Shown in pieces: positions 44,630 through 55,769 of a stretch of 64,000 nt of DNA. The stretch covers positions 503,030,442 through 503,094,441 of the forward strand of contig NC_081410.1 of the NCBI RefSeq assembly GCF_030272615.1, read 5' to 3'. The notes under the pieces are model-generated. The model searched no databases. It was not told where the DNA came from and saw only the letters and a program-made list of their open reading frames with translations. This stretch comes from Cryptomeria japonica. Taxonomy: Eukaryota; Streptophyta; Pinopsida; Cupressales; Cupressaceae. Each line of letters begins with the position of its first letter. Position 1 is the stretch's first letter. Both the position numbers and the translations under genes were made by a program.

Positions 44630-46404
44630 ATGAAAAATATAGAAAAAACAACAAATTCATCAGTTGAAGTTTTTCTTGAAATTCTAGATTATAATCTTCT
44701 TTCTAATTCTTCTCCTCCACCTAACAATTCTTAGCCCAATTTTGCCACCCGCATAAATCCTATTTTTGTAACTAGTCCAATTCAGACATCTATTACCCAG
44801 AATCCACTAGTAAATCCTCCAGTATTTGCAATGGGTGTACCAAGAGCACATGCTTTTGTGCCCTTCAATGGAGGCAGCCCTTTGAATTTGACCCTACATG
44901 ATCCTATACCAGGAGCAGCTCTGAAGAGTCTTCCTAGTTTCATTGGTGAAGACCACGTTACACTCATAGAGTACATAAGAGATATAGCATCTCTATGTGT
45001 AGTTCACCATATAACCCAAGAGAACGTAGCACTGAGGCTATTGGCAGCATCATTCAAAGGCAAAGCACTACAATGGTTCAGGGGTTTGCAAATTAATTCA
45101 GTTTCTAATTGGGATGATTCAGGTGACAAGCTAACAAAGTAGTTTGCAGATAAATCAAATCACCTATCATTGGTTGAGTAGATGAGCACTATCAAGAGAG
45201 CACCTCAAGAGTAGATGATTGGTTTTAATTACCATTTTGAATGAACTTGGATAGAATTCCAACAATAGTAAAACCCTCTCTTGAATATGCATTTTTATAT
45301 TATTTGAGAGCTTAAAATAGTGATATTGATGTTATGATTCAATCTATGGGTGGGGTTACATTACCAATAGCTTATGATTTATCTATTAGAGTAGAAAACA
45401 ACCTTATACAAGCTATTAAAATTGCCCCTAGGCCTCCTATGCCTATTTTTCCTGATATACAACCATTGATGCCTTTGCAAGTACCCCCTATATCTACAAT
45501 ACCTGTTGTTCCAGCACTAGATTTTCAAAATTATGTTCAAAATAGTATTGTAGCAGACTCTTCAAAGCAACTACAAATGTTACAAGAGATGTTTATAAAG
45601 AATATTGAAGCAACTCAACAAATACAATAGACAATGCAAAATTTTGGCAATGAATTGGTGAACCTCAAGAAAAATCAGAACCAAAATCAAAGGTATCAAG
45701 ACCCATATCAAGCTCCTTATCAACCCAATAGGCCTAACTACCAAATTGATGCTCAGAACCAAAGGAGGAACTACAACAATAGGCAAAACTAGCAGTATAA
45801 TCAGAATACTACTAGCAATTCTAAAGAAATTGTTCCTACTCAGAACAATATGGCACAAGAGTGGTGTTTTCCTTGCTAACAACCTCATAATCAAGCATCA
45901 TGCCAAAATGCAATTAATGCTAAATCACAAGCTTTGATGGTTCAGAATAACATGTCTTATCAGGATGCAAGTATAAATGAGGAACCGAAAGGTCCTAAGG
46001 TGGCTATGATGAATTGGCAAGGTGAGGAATTTTGTGGAGTTAATCATTTGCAAGCACAAAATAGACCTTTTTCACCTGTTGCAAAAAATACAAGGTCAAA
46101 GAAATGTGCTATTGACATTGGACAACAAGATGCAAATAATCAACAACAAGCTGTAAATAATGGACAACAACAAAATAAATCTAGACAACAGTCAAATAAA
46201 GGAAAACAACAAGCTTCTACAAGTTAGCAAGTTGTTAGTACACCTCCACCTATCCAAAATGTGCAAATTTTACCAAGAGGATAGCCTGCAACACCTAAAG
46301 AACAATAGAAAGTTCATTCCCAGTTAAAACCAGCTCATCAAGAGCCTATTGTCCCAAAAGTACAATATAAGGTTAGTGGTGTTCTATTTAATATTATTGA
46401 ATCT
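44630..46404 (+). pseudogene. G1 gag
   Basis: An ATG at 44630 opens MKNIEKTTNSSVEVFLEI. The gag core follows (LPSFIGEDHVTLIEYIRDI, LLAASFKGKALQWFRGL, 44831-45142), then after a frame change a Pro-rich and Gln/Asn-rich part (45334-46230). A variant zinc knuckle WCFPC…PHNQASC lies at 45858-45905. About ten stops interrupt it, mostly TAG where CAG would fit. Gag would form the particle around the RNA. Assignment rests on position and the retrotransposon gag pattern. Confidence 0.85.
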
Positions 46405-47260
46405 ATGGCAAAAACCAATGATTCCATGAAAATGATAGATGCATTGCAAATTCTTGGACAAAAGGAATCACTGAGAGACAAATTGGATAATCTTTCCTTG
46501 ACTAATGGGCCTCAAAAAGATCAACCCAGAGTTGCATTAGCTAATGATATCCCAGTTAAGAATAATCAACCAATCCAAACACCAAAGCCTCCTCCATTTT
46601 CTGTAACATTGATAATTGGCAACCATCTAGTCCACAATTGCTTGATAGACTCAGGAGCCAGTAGTTCAATTATGCCTAAAGACCTTGCAGATAAACTTGG
46701 TCTAATTTATGAGCTTGTTTTTAGAGGAGTTGTACAATTAGATGGAACAATAGTTAAGTCAGTTGGATTGGTCAAAGATCTTGGTTTGACCTTGCATGCT
46801 TGTTCTAATTTTGTAATACCTTAGGACATGTACATAGCCGACTTACCTCTGCATTTTTCTATTTGCCTATCTAGAGATTTTATAGCAAAATTAGGAGGAT
46901 ACCTTTCTGTTGATTGGTCACACTTGTTTTTTAGAACCCGATATGGTACTAAGGTTACCATTAAGTCAGAACCCTAAGCCATTTGCCACTTAGAACCATA
47001 TACCCCAAGTCCTATAAATGTAGATCTTACCATTAGAGACCATGAGGAGTTACCACCTATCCAGGATCCAAATACACCTGTTCAAGGCATACTTGAGGTG
47101 AATTTGGATGAGTGGGCATCCCAGAATAATTCAGAAGATCCTTTCATCAACATGGATGAAATAGGTATTTGTGTTTATATGATTCATGAGGAGGATTATG
47201 TTATTCCTAAGCTTGAAAAATAGGATACTCTGTTTAACTAGCAATCAAAACAACAACAAA
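46405..47260 (+). pseudogene. G1 aspartic protease
   Basis: FSVTLIIGNHLVHNCLIDSG followed by ASSSIMPKDLADKLGL is a retropepsin with active site DSGA (about 46647-46660). It is followed by a TAG at 46822 and then IADLPLHFSICLSRDFIAKLGG, the protease flap/C-terminal part, and a linker up to the aRNH. The gene would cut Gag-Pol. Stops at 46822, 46975, 47221 and 47239 break it. Confidence 0.88.
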
Positions 47261-47271
47261 ATCAAGTTTGA

Positions 47272-47631
47272 CAGCTTTATTTTGATGGTTCAAGAGGTAA
47301 GAATGGTTTCGGAGGCGGTGTTATGTTAGTTTCACCTGAAGGTATGAGATACTATACTACTTTTGGATTTTCTTTTAGCTATACAAATAATGCAGCTGAG
47401 TATGAATCACTAGCACATGGCTTAGAATGGGCTAGGCAGAAAAAAGTTAAATGTTTACAAGTTTTTGGTGATAGTGAACTAGTTGTGAACCAAGTAAGGA
47501 ATATCCATGTCACCAAGAATGATGTTTTGAAAATGTACAAGCATAGAATCTGGGATTTAATTAAAGATTTTGATGCATTTAATCTATTGTCCATACCTAG
47601 AAGTCAAAATAAAGAAGCGGATAGACTTTCT
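47272..47631 (+). pseudogene. G1 aRNH located before RT
   Basis: LYFDGSRGKNGFGGGVML, NNAAEYESLAHGLEWA, VFGDSELVVNQV and SQNKEADRLS give the four acidic residues of an archaeal/plant-type RNase H, apparently with an intact active site. It follows the protease directly and precedes RT, which resumes at 54268 beyond the E insertion: the split sequence rejoins in frame there. In element A the same domain lies after RT. The frame ends where E was inserted. Confidence 0.9.
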
Positions 47632-48440
47632 TGTTAGCATTGATGATAGTCCCAAAGACACTGAGAAGGGAGGGGGGGTGAATCAGTATCTAACTGGTTA
47701 GCAAAATATTTAATCTTATAAAGAATTTTGCAATCCAAAACAGTGTACCCGTAAATAAGATTTAATGCAATAAATAGGAATAGTAAAGACAACATAGAAA
47801 ACACACCATAACACAAGATGTTTAATGAGGAAACCCTGTGTGGGAAAAACCTCGGTGGGATTTGTGACCCACAATATTCACTCACTAGCAAATGAATAAA
47901 TATTACTTACAATGAGGGTCTTGCACATGCACAAAGGCCAACTGCCTAGAGCTCATTGCTCAATAAGAGTCACACTGACTACAAAAGTGGATAATGAAAT
48001 CCAATACATTGTACTGCTTCAAAGTAGCATCAACTATGCCAGGTTCAGTACCGGTTTAAGCTCATACAATAACCAAAACCTTCGCTATCACTTATATCAT
48101 CTTATATATAATTTGCAACTTTTTTCCCCATACCATATATAAATGACCTATAAGATCTCATACATATATATGAGTCTTTTACAATATGCCTTGTCGGCTT
48201 TACAAAAGATAATTACAATTAAATACAATAAATAAAATTTTATTCCCTATCAGCTCGGGTGTCGGTATGCATTGTTCCCGTTGTCAGTGAAGTGCCTGCC
48301 GGTGTATGTAGATGTTTATGCTGGTGTCAGTGCCTACTGGTGGCTTTACCAGATGAGTGCCAGAAGGTTGACAGATGGTTGCCAGTAGGTTACCATCAAT
48401 GACAACACCATCATTCTCATAAGAGCGTAGAATGCCAACA
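47632..48440 (-). repeat. 3' LTR of E (809 bp)
   Basis: TGTTAGCATTGATGATAG … GTAGAATGCCAACA, then the complementary polypurine tract. Near the start GGGAGGGGGGGTGAATCAG is shared in form with C3. Very similar to 53494-54267. Confidence 0.9.
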
Positions 48441-48600
48441 ATCTCCCCCTTTGACATTGATGGCAACACTCATGAGAACAATCCAAAAACTATTCCAAAA
48501 AGTTACCAAACATATGTGCTCCCCCTGAGCAGATGATCTCCTCTAATTAAACATTTTTCTCTGTCCACTACTCCCCCTTTGACATCAATGACAAAGGTTG
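48441..48600 (-). other. E polypurine tracts
   Basis: ATCTCCCCCTTTGACATTG abuts the LTR; a second tract CTCCCCCTTTGACATC follows at about 48570. Read on the minus strand both are AAAGGGGGAG primers. Confidence 0.85.
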
Positions 48601-48695
48601 TCAAAAATTGTCAGACGAGTGCAAAAATGTCACCTCAAAGTTTGTAACCGGTTGGTTACAATCTAAAATATGTCTGCCAAAACCAAATTTAAACT

Positions 48696-51600
48696 CTACA
48701 TGAATTTATTGCTGTCATTCAAGGTTGCCTGAGTTTGTTGGATCGTGCTGGTGAGATGATTCATATGCTCTTTCGGTGATCTTTCTCCTTGAATTAATTC
48801 CTTAGAGATCTCATTTCTTAGAGAGATAAGATTGTCCAGCTTGGGACCAAGTTTATACTTAAGCTCTTTGGCATTTGCCTTAATCATTTACTTCTCTTTC
48901 TCAAATTTCTCCAGTTTCTCCTTGAATCCTGCTGTTTCTTTCTCAATAACTGATATTGGTTTGGATGAACCAATTATATTATTAGCTAAGTCATCTATTT
49001 CCTTCTGTACTCTGCTTATTTCCTTTTCAATGTCCTTTGTCAACAGATGTGGCTTGCATGTTTCTCAGTACAGCTCCTTAAATTCCAAAATTGTTGTATT
49101 AAGTGCTGGTAAAAGTGTGTTTATATGTTCTGTGCACTTCTTTATTGTATCCTCAAAGAATTTTTCCATTTCCTTTTCAATTTTCTCTTTGAAGGTGTCC
49201 TCATTCACCTTATCAACTGTTATTACATTGTCGGTAATGAATTTGGACAATGTGTCCAACTGACCTAAAGAATCCTTTACATGATCTATATTACATTTTG
49301 GTGCAATCATCTTAAGAATTGGTATTGTATCATCAATTTCCTTGTAGGCCAATGCATTACAACCAATTATCTTCTTGATAGAGTGCAGGAGTACCTCTGT
49401 CACATTGGTAGGCTTGAATTCACTTAATGAAGTACCAGATGTCTGACCAACTATCTTAATTACCTCAGTGCTTCCAACATTAGTAACCAATTTGCTTGTG
49501 TTATCCTTCGGTGGATCAGTCTGAGTTTGCATTTCAACTAGCAATGGTTTGGGTTTCTCACTGATTATCGGTTTCACTATCTCAATATGTACCTGTGCCT
49601 CTGTTGGTGTCTCTATCGGTTTTCCTGTGTGCTCAGCTATTGATATTTTTGTCTCAATAGGTTTCTCAATGCTAGCATATATACTACCAGTATTTATTCC
49701 TATATCCAATGGTTGTTCTCTTTGTAGTGTTTTCTCTGTTTTCTCTATTTGAATCTCAACCTTAGCAGTCTTTGTCGGTTGCTTAGTAATGTTAGCACTG
49801 TCAGCAATGTTATCCTTGACCTCTGTATTGTCCTTATCCACAAAAATGTTCACTTCCTGAGTATCCACATTCATGGTGAATAAAATTTCTGATTTAGGGT
49901 TAGTATCATCATGTGTTATACCTATACTGTCAGTAACCAGTGGATCATTAGAATGTACCGTTGCAGTATCCAAGGGTGGTGGTAAGTTTACAGTTATCTT
50001 TATGTTTGGTATTCCACCAACTTTACTTTTCCCTTTGTCCTTATCCTTCTGATAGACTTTGAATTTTTTCTTTGACCTGTTCAATTCTTCTTGTTTTTCC
50101 TTTTCCACAAAAGAGATATCCCATTTATCAGTTGTTTCCTTTGCAATCTCATTAACTCTACCAACCATGAAACTTACTTGTCGGTGACCACTAGCAAAAA
50201 CTGATATGTTAGCTTCACAAATTATATCATCAATTTCTTCTTTAGAGTTAATTGGATGTATAGCTAGAAGTTTTTCAACCTTAAGTTTCTTGTCTAATTC
50301 CATTACTGCAATCCTCTTTGCATCTAACCTTCTATATAATTCATTTGACTAGTCATCCACAACTTCAATTAACACTTTCTTATATATATCTAGATGTAAG
50401 ATAATGTTGTTTTCAATAATTTCCTTTTCTGAGTCTATGAATGTGTTATACAATTTGCTCACATTAGCCAAATTACCATCATCAGTTATTTCATTCAACA
50501 AATTATCCAATGGAGGAATAACTTATTTCTGTTTCTTCTTGGGTGTTAGTTTCTTTGTCGGTTGCCTTACTGCTTGTTGATTCTTTCTCAAGGTTCTTGT
50601 TTTCTTGGGTGAAGGAGAGGGTACCAGTGAAGGTTTTCTCTTCTTATCAACTCTTTTTAATTCTGTAGGTATCTCACTGTCAGATGATGTGCCAACCAGT
50701 GAAATGTGTGCCTCCAGTTGCAGTCCTTCCAATTCACTAGCCTTTATAATAGTAATGTTCATAACATTTTCTTTTATTTCATTTACCTACTTAGAAGCAT
50801 ATCTTATGTATTTCTCTTTTTTCTTCCTTTGCTTCATTGTTTTCAAATTTCTTTCAATTGTTTCTACACCACCAAAAACTTCTTCTGATGGTTCTCTAGG
50901 TGCATCTAATAAGACTTTTGCATAAGTTTCAACAATGTTGAGATCTACCTCATAACCCATTTCTGTTACCCATACAGTCCTAAGTAATACAACTTCCATC
51001 CATGTTTCATCCTTCTTAATTACAAAACAGTTTTCTTTATCATATTTATTTACTACACTCTGTGGTAGTCTTTCTCTTGTTTTCATCTTGGTTTGGAAAG
51101 ATTTGAAGTATTCAGTGATGTTGTTTTCCTTAGCAGTACCCATGCCGGTGAAAGCTTCTTGCAATGTTTTGCCTATCGATATGTCATATCCAAAGTTTTT
51201 CTGTCCAATACCAAGGATCTCTTTTGTGAAATACAACATAAGGCATACTCAGAGATTACCAAAACCAAATGTTCATTTCTTGTCTCCTTTTATCTTTTTC
51301 AAGTTATCTATTATTTCATCCTTCAGCCATTCACACACATCTATTTTTGCATTATTGTTTACCATTTCATAAGTACTATTAATGCAAAGAATAGAAACTA
51401 AGTTAAGTCTATTTGCATGTGTAGTCTTGTAATCTAAAATCATACTTATGAATCTCACATTGATGTCCTTGATGTCATTTACTCTTAGAGATCTACTATC
51501 AGATGTTGCTCTGGTTAAGGTCATGACTTTGTTGTTAGGAACCTTCTTAGTTTTGTCTTTTCTATTGCTAGTTGAGGGTAAATCTATTACTTCCCTAATT

Positions 51601-52007
51601 GCTTGCCAGGTGAATTTGTAGATAGACTCCAATGAAAGAAATTATCCATGTGGTCTACTTAGGACAATTCTCACAACTTCCTCCAGAAATTTAGGGATGT
51701 TCAAAATTTCCTTAAAACCTAAAGTCTCAATAATCTTGTGCTCAGGTTTGACAATGCCATTTTCATCACAAATTATAGTTCTAAACATTTTTAACAACTC
51801 CTTAGAACCTAATTCCTCAATATTGCAGTGAATATATATCCTAGGGTCTTCAGCATAAGCTACACCTTTAGGAATCTTTGAAAATGTTCCTATGGAATCA
51901 TCTTGCTTAGCTATTTTGGGAATAATTTTGAATACGGGCCTAGGGCATTTTATGTTTTCCACGATAGTAGGGTTTGCGATAAATTCAGGAGTAGAAGAAG
52001 AAGTCAT
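48696..52007 (-). pseudogene. E ORF2: ~1100-codon protein of unknown function
   Basis: Six consecutive minus-strand frames (52007-51642, 51632-51273, 51239-50787, 50762-50523, 50303-49065, 48887-48696) follow one another with stops that fit point mutation of Arg, Gln or Trp codons, so one long ORF is likely. The N-terminal third (KPEHKIIETLGFKEILNIP, FTWQAIREVIDLPST, ATSDSRSLRVNDIKDINVRF) resembles an uncharacterised domain I have seen in plant retroelement ORFs. The middle is basic (PSPSPKKTRTLRKN), and the C-terminal half is Thr/Ile-rich then helical. No pol motif is present. Function unknown. Confidence 0.7.
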
Positions 52008-52390
52008 TTGAAAATACCTTTAGTTGCTTGATAATGTCTGCATGCTTGAAATAAATCACTTCACACATTCACCTTGAATGCCTTTGCTCGAATTTCGTGC
52101 TCTCTACTAATTTGAATTCTTGGTGAATAAAAAATGAGGGAAAACTAATGATTTAGAATGACTTTTCCTTCAACAACCGTATTAAATGCTCACCGATTAA
52201 GTGAAAACTTAACACATCTGCCAGTAGAGAAGAAATCTATCTTCTCACCATCAACTAAGTGTAATCTGCATGGTATTCAACTTGCTACAATACCCCCAAA
52301 GGGTTACTTGCTAGTGGGATGAAGAATCTCTTGTCGGTGGATTAATACTTTGTTCTATCGGTGAAGAAATAGTCTCATCAACATTCTGAT

Positions 52391-53440
52391 TTATCTTCCT
52401 AATCCATTGTTTTGAAATTCTTTCTTTACCTCATCTACCTTTTCTTTGCCTTTCAAACTGGGTCCTTTATTATTTGCCGGTGAAGTCTTGTGTCTACAAA
52501 ATTTTGCAATATGTCCAATTTTGTTACAAGCATAACAAGTCACATTATTCTTCTGAATAGCCTTTCCATATCCTATGCCGATTTGTGTTCTGCATTGATT
52601 AGATAAGTGCCCAAATCTTCCACAAACATAACATTTCACATTCATTTTGTAGTTTTCTGAATTATGACCAATTTTGTTGCATTTGGAACATTGATCAGTG
52701 GGTGCATTGTTGTTATGATTGTTTCTGAATCTACAATGATTTTCTCTATGACCATACTTTTTGCAGTTAAATCATTTCCCATTAAATTTATAAGCATTAG
52801 GTTGTCTTATTGGTTTACTGTGATCATGATTGTTTGCAGTACCAGAAGTTTCTCCAACTTTAAGTCCAACTCCATTAGTATCTCCATTAGATTTCTGATT
52901 TTTCAGCATGTTATCAAGTTCCTCTCAACTTTTCTTGAATTTCTCTTTGTGTTGATTTGTATTAGCCAACTCATTTTCCAGAATTCCCATTTGTCTCATA
53001 AGTTCAGTTTTATCATGTTGCATGTGAATCAGATTTGTCTTCAACATATCATTTTCATGACTGAGTCTTATATTTTCATTTCCAACATCATTGAGTCTCC
53101 TAGTTAAGTCATGTTCATTATTCTTTCTATCTTCAATGTCTTTACAAAATCTCATATTCATATCTTGCATTTCATTCCTCATAGTACTGTTTTCTTGTCT
53201 CAACTTGTTCACAAGCTCATTAAGAGTTTCCTTTTCATCATTATCATTCTGCATCTTCTCATGAAGTTATTTTCTTTTATTTCTAGCTATAGTAAGATTC
53301 TCCTAAAGTCCTTGAATGAATTCTTGTGCAGTCCTTAGATCATCTTCAAGTTTTATATTCTTCAACTTCTCTAAATCATAGTCTACAAGAGCTCCTTCCA
53401 ATTGTTTTCTTAAGTTCTCCATCTGTACTGGTGTCAGAAT
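52391..53440 (-). pseudogene. E ORF1: coiled coil plus four zinc knuckles (gag-like)
   Basis: Frame 53254-52925 is a long coiled coil (LVNKLRQENSTMRNEM, DVGNENIRLSHENDML). Then on the same strand come four CCHC-type knuckles: FNCKKYGHRENHC (first Cys now a stop), CSKCNKIGHNSENY (last Cys now Tyr), CYVCGRFGHLSNQC and CYACNKIGHIAKFC (52391-52800). It would bind RNA as a nucleocapsid. Most copia Gag proteins have one knuckle, so four is unusual. Stops separate the coil from the knuckles. Confidence 0.8.
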
Positions 53441-53479
53441 CTTCCTCAAGTTGTTAGGCTTTTGAAAATAGAGGACCAG

Positions 53480-53491
53480 GCTCTAATACCA
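53480..53491 (-). other. E primer-binding site (iMet type)
   Basis: Minus strand TGGTATTAGAGC differs at one base from the copia iMet site and lies two bases from the LTR. Confidence 0.88.
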
Positions 53492-53493
53492 AT

Positions 53494-54267
53494 TGTTAGG
53501 ATTAATAATAGTCCCAAAGATACTGAGAGGGGGGGTGAATCAGTATCTAACTGGTTAGTAGAATATTTAATCTTATTAAGAATTTTGCAATCCAAAATAG
53601 TGTACCGGTAAATAAGAATTAATGCAATAAATAGGAATAGTAAAGATAGCATAGAAAACACACCATAGCACAAGATGTTTAACGAGGAAACTCGGTGTGG
53701 GAAAAACCTCGGTGGGATTTGTGACCCACAATATTCACTCACCGGCCAATGAATAAATATTACTTACAATGAGGGGCCTGCACATGCAGGAAGGCCAACT
53801 CCCTAGAGCTCACTACTCAATAAGAGTCACACTGACTACAAAAGTGGATTATGAAACCCAATACAATGTACTGCTTCAAAGTAGCATCAACTATGCCAGG
53901 TTTAGTACCAGTTTAAGCTCATACAATAACCAAAACCTTTGCTATCACTTATATCACCTTATATATAATTCACAACTTTTTTTCCATACCATATATAAAT
54001 AACCTATAAGATCTCATACATATATATGAGTCTTTTACAATATGCCTTGTCAGCTTTACAAAACATAATTACAATTAAATACAATAAACAAAAGTTTATT
54101 CCCTTTCGGCTGGGGTGCCGGTATGCATTGTTGTTGCTGCAGGTGAAGTGCCTGCTGGTGTATGTAGATGTTTATGCCGGTGCCAGTGGCTTTACCAAAT
54201 GAGTTCTAGAAGGTTGACAAATGGTTGCCAGTAGGTTGCCATCAATGACAACACCATCATTCTTATA
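53494..54267 (-). repeat. 5' LTR of E (774 bp, outer end lost)
   Basis: TGTTAGGATTAATAATAGTCC … ACCATCATTCTTATA. The partner continues for ~20 more bases to GCCAACA; here G1 sequence starts at once. The loss removes the integrase-recognised end and the target duplication. Confidence 0.88.
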
Positions 54268-55769
54268 TGTTAAAGTTGTAGTAAGGCCCTCAGTTCCAGA
54301 TAACACTGTTAATTGGCAATTTTTTGACTCAGATGAGTAGATTACTAATTTCCTAATTAACGAAGCTGAGTTTTCTACTAGAAATCAATGTAAGTTCAAT
54401 GATCAATATGAAAATAAGTTTCTCCAATTGAAAACTAACAAGTTGCCCAAGGGTCTGGTAACCCTTGAATCTATTTTTAATACAAATGATCAGTTCAGGA
54501 AGGATAAAGGCAACATGTTTTTGAAGGAAGAATATTATGAGCCTGTTGAAATATTCAAGGACAAGCTACTGAAAATTGGCAAGGTATGTACCCCTGTAGA
54601 AAAAAAATGGTTTTGTAAAACTTTGTCAAGAATTCAATGACATATATTCATCGGGCTATGAAGATTTGAAAGGATTTGATCCTCATTTAGCCTAGCATAC
54701 AATAGAGCTGGTAGATAATGCAAAACCAATAAGGTAGAAACAAAGGCCTCTTAATCCAGAATTAGAACATCTTATGAGGACTGAGTTAAATAAGCTGATT
54801 GAAGGAAACATCATATTTCCAATCAAGCACACATCCTGGGTATCCAATCTAGTTCCCGTTAGGAAGAAGAATGGTGAACTGAGATTATGTGTTGATTTTA
54901 GAGACCTAAATAGAGAATTCCTGAAAGACCACTACCTGCTGCCCTCAATGGAGCAAATTTTGCAGGTTGTATCAGGTTTAGAGAGATTCTCATTACTTGA
55001 CGGTTATTCAGGATATAACCAAATTCTAGTCAAAGAAGAAGATCAATACAAAACAACATTTACCACTTTGTGGGGTACAATGGCTTATAATAAAATGCCA
55101 TTTGGACTGACCAATACAGAGGCAACATTTCAGCGTGCAATGGATATGGCATCTAAAGGCCTAATTAACAAGTTTGTTTTGGTTTACCTAGATGATGTAA
55201 CTATTTTTTCTAAAAAGGCTAATGAACATCTTGACCATCTCAGATAGGTATTTGAGAGATGCAGGGAATATGGAGTCTCATTAAATCCCAAGAAGAGAAT
55301 ATTTATTGTTCATGAAGGCAAGTTGCTGGGATATATTATTTCAAAGCATGGGATTTCAATAGATCTTGAGAGGATCACAACCATACTTGCATTTCCATTA
55401 CCAACACATAAGAAGGGACTCCAGAGTTTCATAGGTAGGATTAACTTTATCAGAAGGTTTATTCCTAATATTGCAGCATTGATGCAGCCATTTACAACCA
55501 TGCTTAAGAAAAACATTCATTTTCAATGGACTAAGGAAGGTAAGAACAATTTTGAAGAAATTAAAGAAGCAATTGCAGCAGCCCCTACTCTCATTAATCC
55601 TGATTTTAAGAAAGATTTTATTCTATATGCTTTTGGGAGTGAAGATACTATTTCTGCAATGTCTTTCTTTAGCCACATTTTGCATGATTATGAGACTAGA
55701 TACTCATTTGTAGAAAAGAATGTGTTAGCAGTAATAAGAAGCCTTAAGAAATTTAGGCACATGCTCTAA
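54268..55769 (+). pseudogene. G1 reverse transcriptase and degenerate RNase H
   Basis: After the E insertion the frame resumes VKVVVRPSVPDNTVNWQFF. RT motifs: SWVSNLVPVRKKNGELRLCV, DFRDLN, SLLDGYSGYNQI, MPFGLTNTEATFQRAM and VYLDDVTIF (catalytic YLDD). The following RNase H reads FILYAFGSEDTISAM without the usual first Asp, i.e. a tether-type domain; the working RNase H would be the upstream aRNH. Stops at 54337, 54693, 54734 and 55246 are all TAG; a frameshift lies near 54605. Confidence 0.92.

Larger units (their letters stand above)
47632..54267 (-). mobile_element. E: non-autonomous copia-type element with gag-like and novel ORFs
   Basis: LTRs at 47632-48440 and 53494-54267, an iMet-type primer site and a polypurine tract, all oriented on the minus strand. 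Inside there is no protease, RT or integrase; instead there are a coiled-coil/zinc-knuckle ORF and a ~1100-codon ORF. LTR end and polypurine tract resemble those of C3, suggesting it uses C3-type enzymes. The right LTR lacks its last ~20 bp and no target duplication remains. It splits G1 between aRNH and RT. Confidence 0.85.

Noticed and set aside
48832-49263. Plus-strand hydrophobic frame that looks like a membrane protein
   Set aside because: Reverse reading of the Lys/Glu-rich helical end of E ORF2.
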